In this document: one piece after another, positions 55,201 to 63,874 of the stretch
Numbering within the stretch: the first letter of the stretch is position 1
Layout: each line of letters starts with the position of its first letter
NCBI GenBank assembly: GCA_016710765.1
Contig: JADJUJ010000006.1
Span: 186,001 to 250,000 of the forward strand
Direction: 5' to 3'
DNA: 64,000 nt
Origin: Lewinellaceae bacterium
Lineage (GTDB): Bacteria > Bacteroidota > Bacteroidia > Chitinophagales > Saprospiraceae
Notes under the pieces: model-generated
What the model saw: the letters and a program-made list of their open reading frames with translations, nothing else
Told to the model about the DNA's origin: nothing
Databases searched by the model: none
Translations under genes and position numbers: made by a program

Positions 55201-58200
55201 CGCCCACATGAATTACCGTTACCGTACCACCGCAGTTCTCACTCGTAAGGACAGACCCAGGGTCCGGCGCAGGTACAAGACTGGCGCAGGATACGGTGAC
55301 ATTTGCAGGGCAAAGACATTTGGCGGCGCTCCGTCATCGGTGCCGCCACAATTATCGCTGGGCATAATCCAGGATGGATCGGGCGCGGGTACCATGTTGG
55401 CGCAGGAAACGGTGACATTTACCGGGCAAGTAATGCTCGGCGGGGTGTTATCGAATACAGTAATGATTTGTGTGCAGGTAGCAGTGTTTCCGCACAGGTC
55501 GACTGCTTTATAAGTACGCGTAATGGTGTATTTGTTGTCGCAAATCTGGTTGCTGATCACATCGCCCTCGTGTGTCACAGTGACCGTTCCACTGCAGTTG
55601 TCGCTGGCAACAACCGATCCTGTATTTGGAACGGGCACCTGGTTGGCGCAGGGAACGGTGACATTTACCGGGCAAGTGATGCTTGGCGTAGTGTTGTCAA
55701 ACACCGTAATGACTTGTGTGCAGGTGGCAGAGTTTCCACAAACATCAGTTGCTTTATAGGTACGTGTAAGGGTGTAATTGTTGGCACAGGTCTGATTGCT
55801 GATGACATCGCCCATGTGGGTAATGGTCACAGCACCACCGCAGTTGTCGCTGGCTGTAACCGAACCAATGTTTGGAGCAGGCACAAGGTTGGCACAAGTA
55901 ACGGTCACATTGGCCGGACAGGTAATGCTGGGTGGTGTTCCGTCAAACACTGTGATTATTTGTGTACATGTTGCCGTATTACCGCAAAGGTCGGTGGCGC
56001 GATAGGTCCTGGTAATGGTAAACTGGTTGTCACAAGTCTGGTTGCTGACCATATCTCCCAAGTGGATTACCGTTACCGTACCACCGCAATTGTCGCTGGT
56101 AATAACCCAGGAAGGATCGGGTGCCGGAATCATATTGGCACACGAAACAGTGACATTTACCGGGCACGTGAGGGTGGGAGCGGTGTTGTCAAATACCGTA
56201 ATCACCTGTGTACAAGTTGCCGTGTTGCCGCAAAGGTCGACGGCTTTATAGGTTCGGGTGATGGTGAATTGGTTGGCGCAGATCTGGTTGCTGATCACAT
56301 CGCCTTCATGTGTAATGGTGACTGCACCGCCACAGTTGTCGCTCGCTATAACCAAACCGATATTGGGAGCAGGTACCAGGCTGGCACAGGAGACAGTCAC
56401 CGCAGGTGGGCAAGTTATACTGGGTGGAGTGTCGTCAAATATTGTAATGATCTGTGTGCAAGTAGCTGAGTTTCCACAAACATCGACCGCTTTATAAGTC
56501 CGTGTGATGGTGAATTTATTCGCACAGCTCTGGTTGCTGACTACATCTCCTACATGGGTTACAGTTACGGTGCCGGCACAGTTGTCGTTGGCTGTAACAG
56601 ACCCGATATCGGGAGCGGGCACCATATCGGCACAGGTCACGGTGATATTGGCCGGGCAAGTGATGCTGGGTGGTGTATTGTCAAAAACCGTAATCACCTG
56701 GGTGCAGGTAGCGGTGTTTACACAAACATCTGTGGCTTTTATAATGGCGTATGATCGTGTAATTATTGTCACAGATCTGGTTGCTGATCACGTCGCTTTT
56801 ATAGATAATAGTTACCGTGCCGCTACAGTTGTCGCTGGCAGTAACTGATCCAATATTGGGTGCAGGTACCAGATTGGCACAAGAAACTGTTACGTTTGAG
56901 GACAAGCGATGCTGGGCGGTGTTCCATCAAAAACGGTTATGGTTTGTTTGCAGGTGGCGGTGTTGGAACAGATGTCAATTGCCCTGTAAGTACGGGTGAG
57001 GGTAAATCTGTTGGAACAAGTCTGGTTACTGACAATGTCGCCGATGTGCGTAACCCCAATGGTTCCGCCACAGTTATCAGGTCCGGCAGTTACAGATCCA
57101 ATGTTAATTCCAGGCACCATATTGGCACAGGCTACCGTTACATTAGCAGGGCAGGAAATGGGTGGAGGGGTAAAATCCTCGGTCAAGACCAATTCTGCAC
57201 AGGTACTGCTGCAACTGCCATTTGTTATAACCAAAGTGACCGTGTATGAACCGCAAGCGTTCCCGGCAGCGATGTTCACACATTGTTGGTTGGCTGCTCC
57301 TGAAATTGTACCGTTTCCGGAAACTGACCATGCATAACTGTCTGCGTTGGCAGGCCCGCAAAATTGGGCAGTAGACCCGGGGCATACTGACCCTGGACCG
57401 GTTATGGTGCAATTTAAGCCTCCCTGAACAATTACCGGGTAGGTGCAGGAAGTGCATAAACCATTATTTCCGGACGAAACCTGTAACGTAAGGGTATAAT
57501 TGTCAGATCCGGCATGAATGGAAACGCAATTTCCTGCATCGGAGCCTAGAATGCTGGCGTCGCCCGAAACCGACCACAAGTAGGATTGTCCTGAAACCAA
57601 TGGTGAGCAGTATTGGTTGGTGCTCCCGGCACAAACCGTTTTTTGTCCCGTAATATCACAGGATGGCGCGACGGCGGCGCTGCTCATGGACCGGTCTTGG
57701 TTACCCAAGTTGTCGAGGGTCCAATCTTTGGTCCGCATATGATAGGGAGAGCCTGAGATTCCACCGGCAGCATTTCCAGCGCCCCAGTCCATGCTGGATG
57801 CGATGTGTCCACCAAAAGCCAATACCGCAGTGCTGCCATTGGAAGTAAAGGTTATTTTTATGGTTGTCTCAGATTGTGATGCAGTTAAATCGCCATTTAC
57901 ACCATATTGGATATCTGTAATGGTGCCACCAAACATGGTCATGTACCTGGCCGGGTGGTTCAGGAAACTCAGTAGGGGCTGTCCCTGAGCTGGTGTATTG
58001 GTAGTATCCGGATTTGGTATTGGGAAAGTGGTGGTAGCACCTACAATACCCGTAATGCCAGCGATTGGATCGGTACATTCTACCTTGCCATGGCTGCATA
58101 CGGCATGTGGCAACATATAGTTGTAATGCGTCAAATAGTCAATTGCATGTTTGTCGCCGTGTTTGATATCATACCCCAACGTAATTGTAATGGAGGTATT

Positions 58201-58480
58201 TATGGGAAGGTTTGTCATAACTACCCTGTATGGCACCGACCATCCTTCTATGTAGTGCGAGTTGGAAGCGCCCGCATTTCCATTTACCCAATTCGAGCAA
58301 TTAATGACGGGTGCTCAAAAGGGCCGTTTCGATATTGATCAAGGTCGGCCGCGGTGACGGCATGATCGAAAGTGTTGCGTTCAGGCCGTTTAGCGTATTC
58401 AGGTTTTGCCCCATCAACATAGTTGGGGTGAAAAAGCTACAAAGAGATATACTTAAAATAGCGGTGTAATAAGGCTTCAC
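52214..58480 (-). CDS. giant secreted HYR-repeat protein with T9SS-type C-terminus, several frameshifts
   Basis: About 2080 residues in one gene. It appears to start at the GTG at 58478-58480 with a signal peptide (KPYYTAILSISLCSFFTP). The N-terminal part is a secreted-protein domain, followed by two PKD/Ig-like segments (GSDAGNCVSIHAGSDNY, GPGSVCPGSTAQFCG). Then about 12-13 HYR-type repeats of 82 residues follow (pattern CPANVTVSCANxVP, SDNCGGTVTVTHxGD, SNQTCANxYTITRTY, DLCGNTATCTQVITVFDNTPP). About four divergent Cys-rich repeats come next. The end is a type A-like sorting domain: KLQPNPAGNATQISFTT, then TLNISGFLPGVYTVYLQ and VLLVKIN. Breaks are visible near 58316, 56900, 56738, 55310, 52571 and 52350. 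HYR domains occur in adhesins and surface proteins, so adhesion or surface display is likely. Confidence 0.75.
54340..57175 (-). repeat. array of HYR coding repeats, 246-bp period
   Basis: Tandem units of 246 bases (82 codons), visible from the recurring GGGCAAGTGATGCTGGG-like segment about every 246 bases on the plus strand (for example near 55423, 55670, 55916, 56161, 56410 and 56654). The unit between about 55307 and 55423 is only some 116 bases. About 130 bases (one half-unit) are missing at DNCGGT|DDGAPPN. Confidence 0.8.
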
Positions 58481-58966
58481 TATAACTGTGTTTAAAATAA
58501 TTAGAAAGCCTCTCTAAAGCGTGTGCTTCAAAAAGAGGGTGCTGTTCAGGATTTGACATAGGCATAATGCAAGCATCCAGGGAAACTGGATAAGCGCATC
58601 AGGACTTTTTCAATATGTAGTTGAAGATTGGAAAGATTAAAGGTCACAATTGCGGTGTGCACAATTGCTGACTGTCAATAAATGACGGGAAGCGGCATTT
58701 TAGCGACCCTTTTCAGAGGATGTGTAGAAATTCGGAATGGATACCGAAACTTGTCTAATTTGAAAATTTCTAAAAGCAGATAAACAAGATTCTACAGATT
58801 AACTTCTTAAGGCAAGAAGATTGTGGTCAGATGGTTTGGATTAAAGGAATCTTTGTTGTTCAGACATAAAAGCTTACAACAAATGTAAGCTTTTTAATTT
58901 GGTTAACCCCCTTTATGAAGTAGACTAAATTATTTTAAAACCTCTTCCCCTTTCACAAATTGCTTT
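58481..58966. other. intergenic region with one bidirectional hairpin
   Basis: 486 bases without a convincing gene between the HYR gene and the converging-side end of the ABC exporter gene. AAAAGCTTACA and TGTAAGCTTTTT at 58868-58895 form a perfect A/T-flanked hairpin that could terminate the ABC transporter transcript on the minus strand. Upstream bases (58481-58860) are AT-rich and may hold the HYR promoter, but I see no clear TAnnTTTG box. Confidence 0.4.
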
Positions 58967-60697
58967 TCATAAAAGTGCCCGATAAGCGCCGCCTTCGTTG
59001 GCAAGCAATTTTTCGTGTGGCCCCAGTTCTTTGACTACCCCTTTTTCCAGCACCAGAATATTGTGGGCGTGGCGGATGGTGCTCAGGCGATGCGCAATAA
59101 TGATGCTGGTGCGCCGTGCAATCAGTTTCTCAATGGCAAACTGGATGATAGATTCCGATTCGGGGTCGATGGAAGAAGTCGCTTCGTCGAGGATAAGTAC
59201 ATCGGGGTTAAAAACCAGCGCGCGCACAAAAGAAATGAGCTGACGTTGTCCCATAGATAGGGTAGCACCACGTTCCATTACCTGGTAATAATAACCACCG
59301 GGTAGCTTTTCGATGAATTGATGTGCCCCAATCATTTTAGCGGCCTCAATCACTTCTGCTTCTGAAATGTTGGGGTCCCGGAGCGAAATGTTTTCCAAAA
59401 CGGTACCAGAGAAAAGAAATACGTCCTGCAAAACCACCGCTATACGGCCGCGAAGGGCTGCCAGTTCGTATTCGCTCAGGTTGTGTCCATCGAGTTTGAT
59501 GCAGCCCGACTGTATGTCGTAAAAACGATTCAACAAATTGATAATGGTCGTTTTCCCGCTTCCGGTGCTACCGACAATGGCCAGTGTCTGCCCGGGTTCA
59601 ATCCGGAATGAAACGTCCTTCAATACCGGCTCTCCATCGTTGTAAGCAAACACGACATGTTCAAAATCCACCGCTCCCCGCACTTTCTTGGGTGCCAGGG
59701 TGCCAGTATTGGCTATTTTATTGTCGTTTTCCAGCAGTTTGAAAACCCGTTCTGCGGCAATTAGCCCCATTTGAAGCGTATTGAACTTATCTGCCAGCAT
59801 CCGGATGGGCCGGTACAGCATGCTGATGTACAAGGGGAATGCAACCAGGATACCAATGGTTACATCGCCAGAGAGTACGCCCCGCGCGCCGAACCAAACC
59901 ATAAGCCCGAGGGAGAGCGCACTGATGATGTCAACCACCGGAAAGAAAATGGCGTAAGCCAATACCGAACGAAGGTTGGCACCGGTGTAGTCGTGGTTGA
60001 TCTGGCGAAATTTTTCGGCCTCCCGGCCTTCTGCATTGAAAATCTGAACGATGCGCATGCCGGTAATTCGTTCCTGCAAAAACGAGTTCATAGCGGCAAT
60101 GTGGGTACGCACCTTTTCGTAACTTTTTCGAATACTCTCCTTAAAGCGTATGCTTCCCCAAATCAGGAGTGGAAATACCAGCAAGACTGCCATCGTAAGC
60201 TTCCAAGACGTGTAGAACATCATGGTTACTACAGCGAACAAGGTGAGCAAATCCGCTAAAATGGTAATGCTGCCTTCCGAGAAAATGGTATTGATGGCCT
60301 CAATATCATTGATGGTACGGGTGGTACTTTGCCCGATAGGCGTTTTGTCGAAGTAGGACAGGTTGAGGCCCGTAATATGGCGAAACACTTTGACCCGTAA
60401 ATCCCGGATCACGGCCTGTCCAATCCAGTCGGCATGATAAAGGAAAAAGTACCGCAGCACTACTTCCAAAATAAGTACCCCAAAAATCGCGCAAGCGAGC
60501 ATGGTCATGCCATGAATGTCGCCAGGAACTACATGGTCGTCAACCATCACCTGCAACAACTTGGGGCGCACTACTGCAAGGGGCGCCAAAACCACGGTGA
60601 GAATGGCCGTAAGGATAAAGACCTTTTTGTAGGGGACAACCATCGACATAACGCGACGGAAGAGTGAATAATTAAATTTGGGTATAGTATCAGACAT
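58967..60697 (-). CDS. MsbA-like ABC exporter (fused TMD-NBD)
   Basis: Homodimeric ABC half-exporter of 576 residues, in the lipid-A/lipid or multidrug class. An N-terminal six-helix domain (VVPYKKVFILTAILTVVLA, QERITGMRIVQIFNAEGRE with the coupling helix) is followed by a nucleotide-binding domain. Key points are Walker A GSTGSGKTT, Q-loop VLQDVFLFSGTVLENI, signature SMGQRQLISF (the usual LSGGQ is LSMGQ), Walker B VLILDEATSSID and the H-loop IIAHRLSTI. The LSMGQ signature with Met in place of Gly occurs in some exporters. Substrate cannot be told. The frame is intact. It is followed by a hairpin at 58868-58895. Confidence 0.92.
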   Translation of the reverse strand: MSDTIPKFNYSLFRRVMSMVVPYKKVFILTAILTVVLAPLAVVRPKLLQVMVDDHVVPGDIHGMTMLACAIFGVLILEVVLRYFFLYHADWIGQAVIRDLRVKVFRHITGLNLSYFDKTPIGQSTTRTINDIEAINTIFSEGSITILADLLTLFAVVTMMFYTSWKLTMAVLLVFPLLIWGSIRFKESIRKSYEKVRTHIAAMNSFLQERITGMRIVQIFNAEGREAEKFRQINHDYTGANLRSVLAYAIFFPVVDIISALSLGLMVWFGARGVLSGDVTIGILVAFPLYISMLYRPIRMLADKFNTLQMGLIAAERVFKLLENDNKIANTGTLAPKKVRGAVDFEHVVFAYNDGEPVLKDVSFRIEPGQTLAIVGSTGSGKTTIINLLNRFYDIQSGCIKLDGHNLSEYELAALRGRIAVVLQDVFLFSGTVLENISLRDPNISEAEVIEAAKMIGAHQFIEKLPGGYYYQVMERGATLSMGQRQLISFVRALVFNPDVLILDEATSSIDPESESIIQFAIEKLIARRTSIIIAHRLSTIRHAHNILVLEKGVVKELGPHEKLLANEGGAYRALL

Positions 60698-61171
60698 GGA
60701 TAGTCGGGCAAGAATTAATGTGCAGTAGAATAAAGCCTTAATTTACAATGTATTAAGCAAGGTATCAGAAATAACTTTCCAATTTGGCGGCATTTTTGTG
60801 CGCTGCCAAAACAGTAATGTAATACACTACACGCCTGTTTTGACGTCTTGTCATCTCTCAAAACCTGCACCCCAAATCCGGAAAGTTATTTCTGACACCT
60901 TGCTTATTCCCATTAACAGCAGAAAGGCAAAAGGGTTCCCAAAGATACCGCAGGCATTGTAACAATTGAAAAAATTGGACGGGTCCTTTATATTTTAAGT
61001 TTGAGATTTACCATTATCAGCATGTAAAAAACACTGCAAAAAATGCTTTGCAGGCGGGAAGGGGGCCTCTTGGTCGTCCAATTTTACCAGTTAGTCGTGT
61101 CATATTTGGGAAAAATGACAGAATCCATGTAGATTCGGGCTTAGAACGAAACTAAACTTAACCAATTTGCT
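60698..61171. other. 474-base gap holding a MITE-like element
   Basis: No gene is visible. The inverted-repeat element at 60754-60906 occupies about a third. The rest is AT-rich and includes the upstream region of the DUF4199 gene. I see no exact TAnnTTTG promoter just before 61172. Confidence 0.4.
60754..60906. repeat. MITE-like element with 27-bp terminal inverted repeats
   Basis: TAAGCAAGGTATCAGAAATA at 60754 and its 7-base continuation ACTTTCC are mirrored at 60880-60906. One mismatch (A/G at position 11) is visible in 27. The arms extend imperfectly inwards (AATTTGGCGGC vs GATTTGGGGTGC). The ~100-base interior has no ORF. Terminal AAGCAAGG is the outermost conserved part. No clear target duplication (TATT left, TTCC right). 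Confidence 0.65.
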
Positions 61172-61738
61172 ATGACAATGATTGATCAAATGACACCAGA
61201 CCCCTCTACAGTGTCGCTTCGTCCTGTTTCCATGCGCTATGGCCTTATCTGGGGCGCAGTTTCAGTAGCCACTTCGCTGATTGGCTTTTTGATCGGCGCT
61301 GACGTGGGCATGCCCACCGCACCCATGTGGTCGAAAATGCTCTTCGGCGCCATCGGCTTTGCCGTTCCCATCTGGGCAGTAACCATGGCTATAAAGCAGC
61401 ACCGCGACCAGGAGTTGGGCGGCTATCTCAGCCTCGGTCGGGGCATGGGCGTAGGCACCATGACCGGCCTGATTGCCGGTGTTATTGGCGCTGTATGGAT
61501 GTTGCTTTTTCTGTATGTCATCAACCCCGATTTTATTTCCACTATGCAGGATGCCATGACCCAGCAGTGGGAAGCGCAAGGGATGAGTGAGGAGCAGATT
61601 GAAATGGCCTCAGGCTTTGCCCAGTTTACCATGAATCCTGCCTTCTTTGCCGTTACCCAAGTCCTTGGCGGGGTAGTTTTCGGATTTTTGGTCGGATTGG
61701 TTGCCGGCGCCATTATGCGCCGCGACCCGCAAGCCTGA
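61172..61738 (+). CDS. DUF4199 membrane protein 1
   Basis: 188-residue inner-membrane protein of DUF4199. It has four hydrophobic helices (IWGAVSVATSLIGFLIGA, MLFGAIGFAVPIWAVTMAI, LIAGVIGAVWMLLFLYVI and VLGGVVFGFLVGLVAGAIM). The family motif is AIKQHRDQELGGYLSLGRGMGVG between helices 2 and 3, seen here as KQHRDQELGGYLSLGRG. A hydrophilic stretch (QQWEAQGMSEEQIEMA) follows. Function is unknown. It is in tandem with a second, divergent DUF4199 gene 92 bases downstream, which has its own promoter-like box. Confidence 0.85.
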   Translation: MTMIDQMTPDPSTVSLRPVSMRYGLIWGAVSVATSLIGFLIGADVGMPTAPMWSKMLFGAIGFAVPIWAVTMAIKQHRDQELGGYLSLGRGMGVGTMTGLIAGVIGAVWMLLFLYVINPDFISTMQDAMTQQWEAQGMSEEQIEMASGFAQFTMNPAFFAVTQVLGGVVFGFLVGLVAGAIMRRDPQA

Positions 61739-61761
61739 TCCTCAAATTCAAACGGAAATTG

Positions 61762-61769
61762 TACCTTTG
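61762..61769 (+). promoter_or_regulatory. -7 promoter element before the second DUF4199 gene
   Basis: TACCTTTG, exact TAnnTTTG match, 61 bases before the ATG at 61831. Confidence 0.45.
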
Positions 61770-61773
61770 CCCC

Positions 61774-61809
61774 CGTCCCGCCTCGATTTGCTTCGGCGCG
61801 GGACGTTTT
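61774..61809 (+). terminator. GC-rich hairpin with T run in the leader of the second DUF4199 gene
   Basis: CGTCCCGC pairs perfectly with GCGGGACG around a 16-base loop, followed by TTTTAT. It begins 4 bases after the -7 box, so it would be transcribed at the very 5' end of the next mRNA. It could be the terminator of the preceding gene or a leader attenuator. Confidence 0.55.
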
Positions 61810-61830
61810 ATATTACTTTGATCAGCAGTT

Positions 61831-62361
61831 ATGAAAAATCCCGGTTTGAAATACGGTTTGCTCGGTGGCCTGGCTGTCGTGATGTATTTCTTTTTGTTTT
61901 ATACCATTGATAAAAACCTCTTTCTGAATCCATTCGTACAGTGGTCATCCATGGTGGTATATGTTTTGTGCATGTTTCAGGCTTCGAAGGAGGATTGTGC
62001 TGCCAATAGCGTGCACCGCGACTTCCGAATGATCACCCGAACGCCCTTTCTGGTATTTATTTTAATTAACCTGGCCTATTGGCTTTTTTACTATTCTCTG
62101 CACCTGGCAGATCCCGAATTGCTGCAAATGGAAACCGCGCTTCAGTTGAAGATGTTACAAGAGCAGTTGGCGGCTGGTACCGGTGATCCAGACAGCGCCA
62201 ATACCCTTCGGGAAAATATTCAGTTCCTTCAAAAAGAAGGAATGACCATGACCCTGGGCCCCGTGTTAATGCGCATGGGAATGGGTGCCATTGGCGGTTT
62301 TGCCCTTGCGGCTGCCATTGCCTACCTCCAGCGCAGCAAATCCCCTAAAACATCTGCTTAA
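61831..62361 (+). CDS. DUF4199 membrane protein 2
   Basis: 176 residues with four hydrophobic segments (GLLGGLAVVMYFFLFYTI, WSSMVVYVLCMFQA, FLVFILINLAYWLFYYSL, MGMGAIGGFALAAAIAYL). The helix 2 to 3 region has QASKEDCAANSVHRDFRMI, a variant of the DUF4199 motif. The loop between helices 3 and 4 is long and Gln-rich (LQLKMLQEQLAAGTGD). Divergent from the neighbour but of the same architecture. Unknown function. It is followed by the hydrolase gene after 9 bases, a probable operon. Confidence 0.75.
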   Translation: MKNPGLKYGLLGGLAVVMYFFLFYTIDKNLFLNPFVQWSSMVVYVLCMFQASKEDCAANSVHRDFRMITRTPFLVFILINLAYWLFYYSLHLADPELLQMETALQLKMLQEQLAAGTGDPDSANTLRENIQFLQKEGMTMTLGPVLMRMGMGAIGGFALAAAIAYLQRSKSPKTSA

Positions 62362-62370
62362 CCCCTATCC

Positions 62371-63348
62371 GTGGAATCAGAACCTCAAATTGAGCCTTCA
62401 AGGCGATTTTTCCCAGGTCAATGGCGATTGTCCAGGCTCCTGCGCTGGCTGTTCCTGCTGTTGATTTTGGGCGGTATTCTAGTCAATTACCACGAGGATA
62501 TTCCGGCTGAAAAGTTACAGGGAAAATATGGCTACCCCGACTCCCGCTTTGTTGCCGTTGAAGGTATGCAAGTACACTGCCGCGTGGTGGGTAAAGGGGA
62601 AGCACTGGTGTTGCTGCACGATGCCGACAATTCTATGCACACCTGGGATGCCTGGGTGGATTCCCTTTCCAGATCGTATAAGGTAATTGTGCTGGATCTT
62701 CCCGGTTTTGGACTAACCGGGCCGCACCCCCAGGGTAGTTACAGTACTTTTATGTATGTGAGTTTTCTGGAGGAATTCGTTGGCGCCCTGCGTTTGCGAC
62801 AATTTCATTTGGTGGGCAATGGCCTTGGGGCTCAAATTGCCTGGTTTTATGCCGTAGAGCACCCCGAACGCTTGCGCAAATTGGTATTGCTGAATGCGCC
62901 GGGCTTTGAGAAAAGTGAGTTCTCCCTGGTGCAGTTTATGGCCAGTGCACCCGTATTGAATCGAGTGTTTCGGCGCATCACACCCAGGTCTGCTTTTCGG
63001 ATTATGCTGGAAGACCGATACGCCGACGATGCCCGGGTAAACGATGCAATGATTGACCAGCACTTCCAACTTTTTCTCCGGCCGGGAAGCCGAAAAGCCT
63101 ATACCAACATCTCCCAGGTACGCAACAATCGCCCACCTGCCGATATTATTGAGAAAATCGCTGCACCCACCCTAATCCTATGGGGGGCCGAAGACACACG
63201 AATTTCCCCCGAATTCGCGTACGAGTTTCACCGCCGTATCCGGAAATCTCAATTGAAAATTTACCAAAACTCAGGACACTGGCCACAAGAAGAAATTCCT
63301 GGCCCAACAACAACCGATGTTAGGAGTTTTTTGGAAGGCAGGTTCTAA
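62371..63348 (+). CDS. alpha/beta hydrolase-fold protein lacking the nucleophile serine
   Basis: 325 residues from the GTG at 62371 with one membrane helix near residues 22-40 (LSRLLRWLFLLLILGGI), so it may be anchored facing the periplasm. The fold is clear: VLLHDADNSMHTWDAW, VIVLDLPGFGLTG, HLVGNGLGAQIAWFYAVEH, LILWGAEDTRISPEF, YQNSGHWPQEE. The acid (Asp in GAEDTR) and histidine (SGHWPQ) of the triad are present. At residue 151, where GNSLGG would give Ser, the codon is GGC (Gly). The oxyanion HG motif is also changed (LLHDAD for LLHGF). It is probably not a classical hydrolase. Coupled to the DUF4199 gene. Confidence 0.85.
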   Translation: MESEPQIEPSRRFFPGQWRLSRLLRWLFLLLILGGILVNYHEDIPAEKLQGKYGYPDSRFVAVEGMQVHCRVVGKGEALVLLHDADNSMHTWDAWVDSLSRSYKVIVLDLPGFGLTGPHPQGSYSTFMYVSFLEEFVGALRLRQFHLVGNGLGAQIAWFYAVEHPERLRKLVLLNAPGFEKSEFSLVQFMASAPVLNRVFRRITPRSAFRIMLEDRYADDARVNDAMIDQHFQLFLRPGSRKAYTNISQVRNNRPPADIIEKIAAPTLILWGAEDTRISPEFAYEFHRRIRKSQLKIYQNSGHWPQEEIPGPTTTDVRSFLEGRF

Positions 63349-63361
63349 AGTCTGCTTCGAT

Positions 63362-63808
63362 CTATTTTACCGTCGGTACATGGTGTTCAATAAAGAAATT
63401 CCGCACCTCAGCCACCATCTGGTTCTGTGTCATTTGGTCGGCAGCGCGAACCTCCATAATCTCGGTAGGGAAGTGCTTGATCGCTTCGATTGCGTTTTTC
63501 AAGCCGTACTTGGCCTGGGAAGGTCCAAAAATAAACAAAGCATCGGCGTCGGCTCCCAAAGCCTTGATGATTTCTTCGAAGTAGAGTTTCTCTTCGTGGT
63601 GCTTCTTCTCCGTCACAATACGCTCGGAAACGCCGCCCTGCGGGCCCCAGGGTACACTGGTTTTGGAGCCTCCTTTGGAAACGCCTGTATTGATGTTAGA
63701 GATGATATGGGTGACCTTAGGCTGTTCGTTGGTTTCTGTTGCCAAATGAACGAGGTAGGCATCTTTGACGTCTAGCCAAACACCTACACACTTTTTATCG
63801 TTCGTCAT
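63362..63808 (-). CDS. eRF1-like small protein (translational-machinery-type)
   Basis: 148 residues. The start MTNDKKCVGVWLDVKDAYLV and the C-terminal block DALFIFGPSQAKYGLKNAIE resemble small bacterial proteins related to domain 3 of eRF1/Pelota. The middle has a basic, His-rich helix (EKKHHEEKLYFEEIIKALG). These proteins occur widely and their action on ribosomes or RNA is inferred only. Start at the ATG at 63808. It converges on the hydrolase gene with 13 bases between the stops. Confidence 0.5.
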   Translation of the reverse strand: MTNDKKCVGVWLDVKDAYLVHLATETNEQPKVTHIISNINTGVSKGGSKTSVPWGPQGGVSERIVTEKKHHEEKLYFEEIIKALGADADALFIFGPSQAKYGLKNAIEAIKHFPTEIMEVRAADQMTQNQMVAEVRNFFIEHHVPTVK

Positions 63809-63874
63809 AATCTATAGCATTGGTTTCAACAAAGATGTAGAAATTCCAATCAAAAAGAATTGACGCTTGACAGG

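Noticed and set aside
55303..56469. 388-codon open frame antisense to the HYR gene
   Set aside because: It mirrors the 246-base repeat of the sense gene. The translation is the antisense of conserved HYR units and has no features of its own.
54340..57175. Regularly spaced repeats that could suggest a CRISPR array
   Set aside because: The period is 246 bases and the units are in-frame protein repeats (HYR). There are no short repeats with unique spacers and no cas genes.
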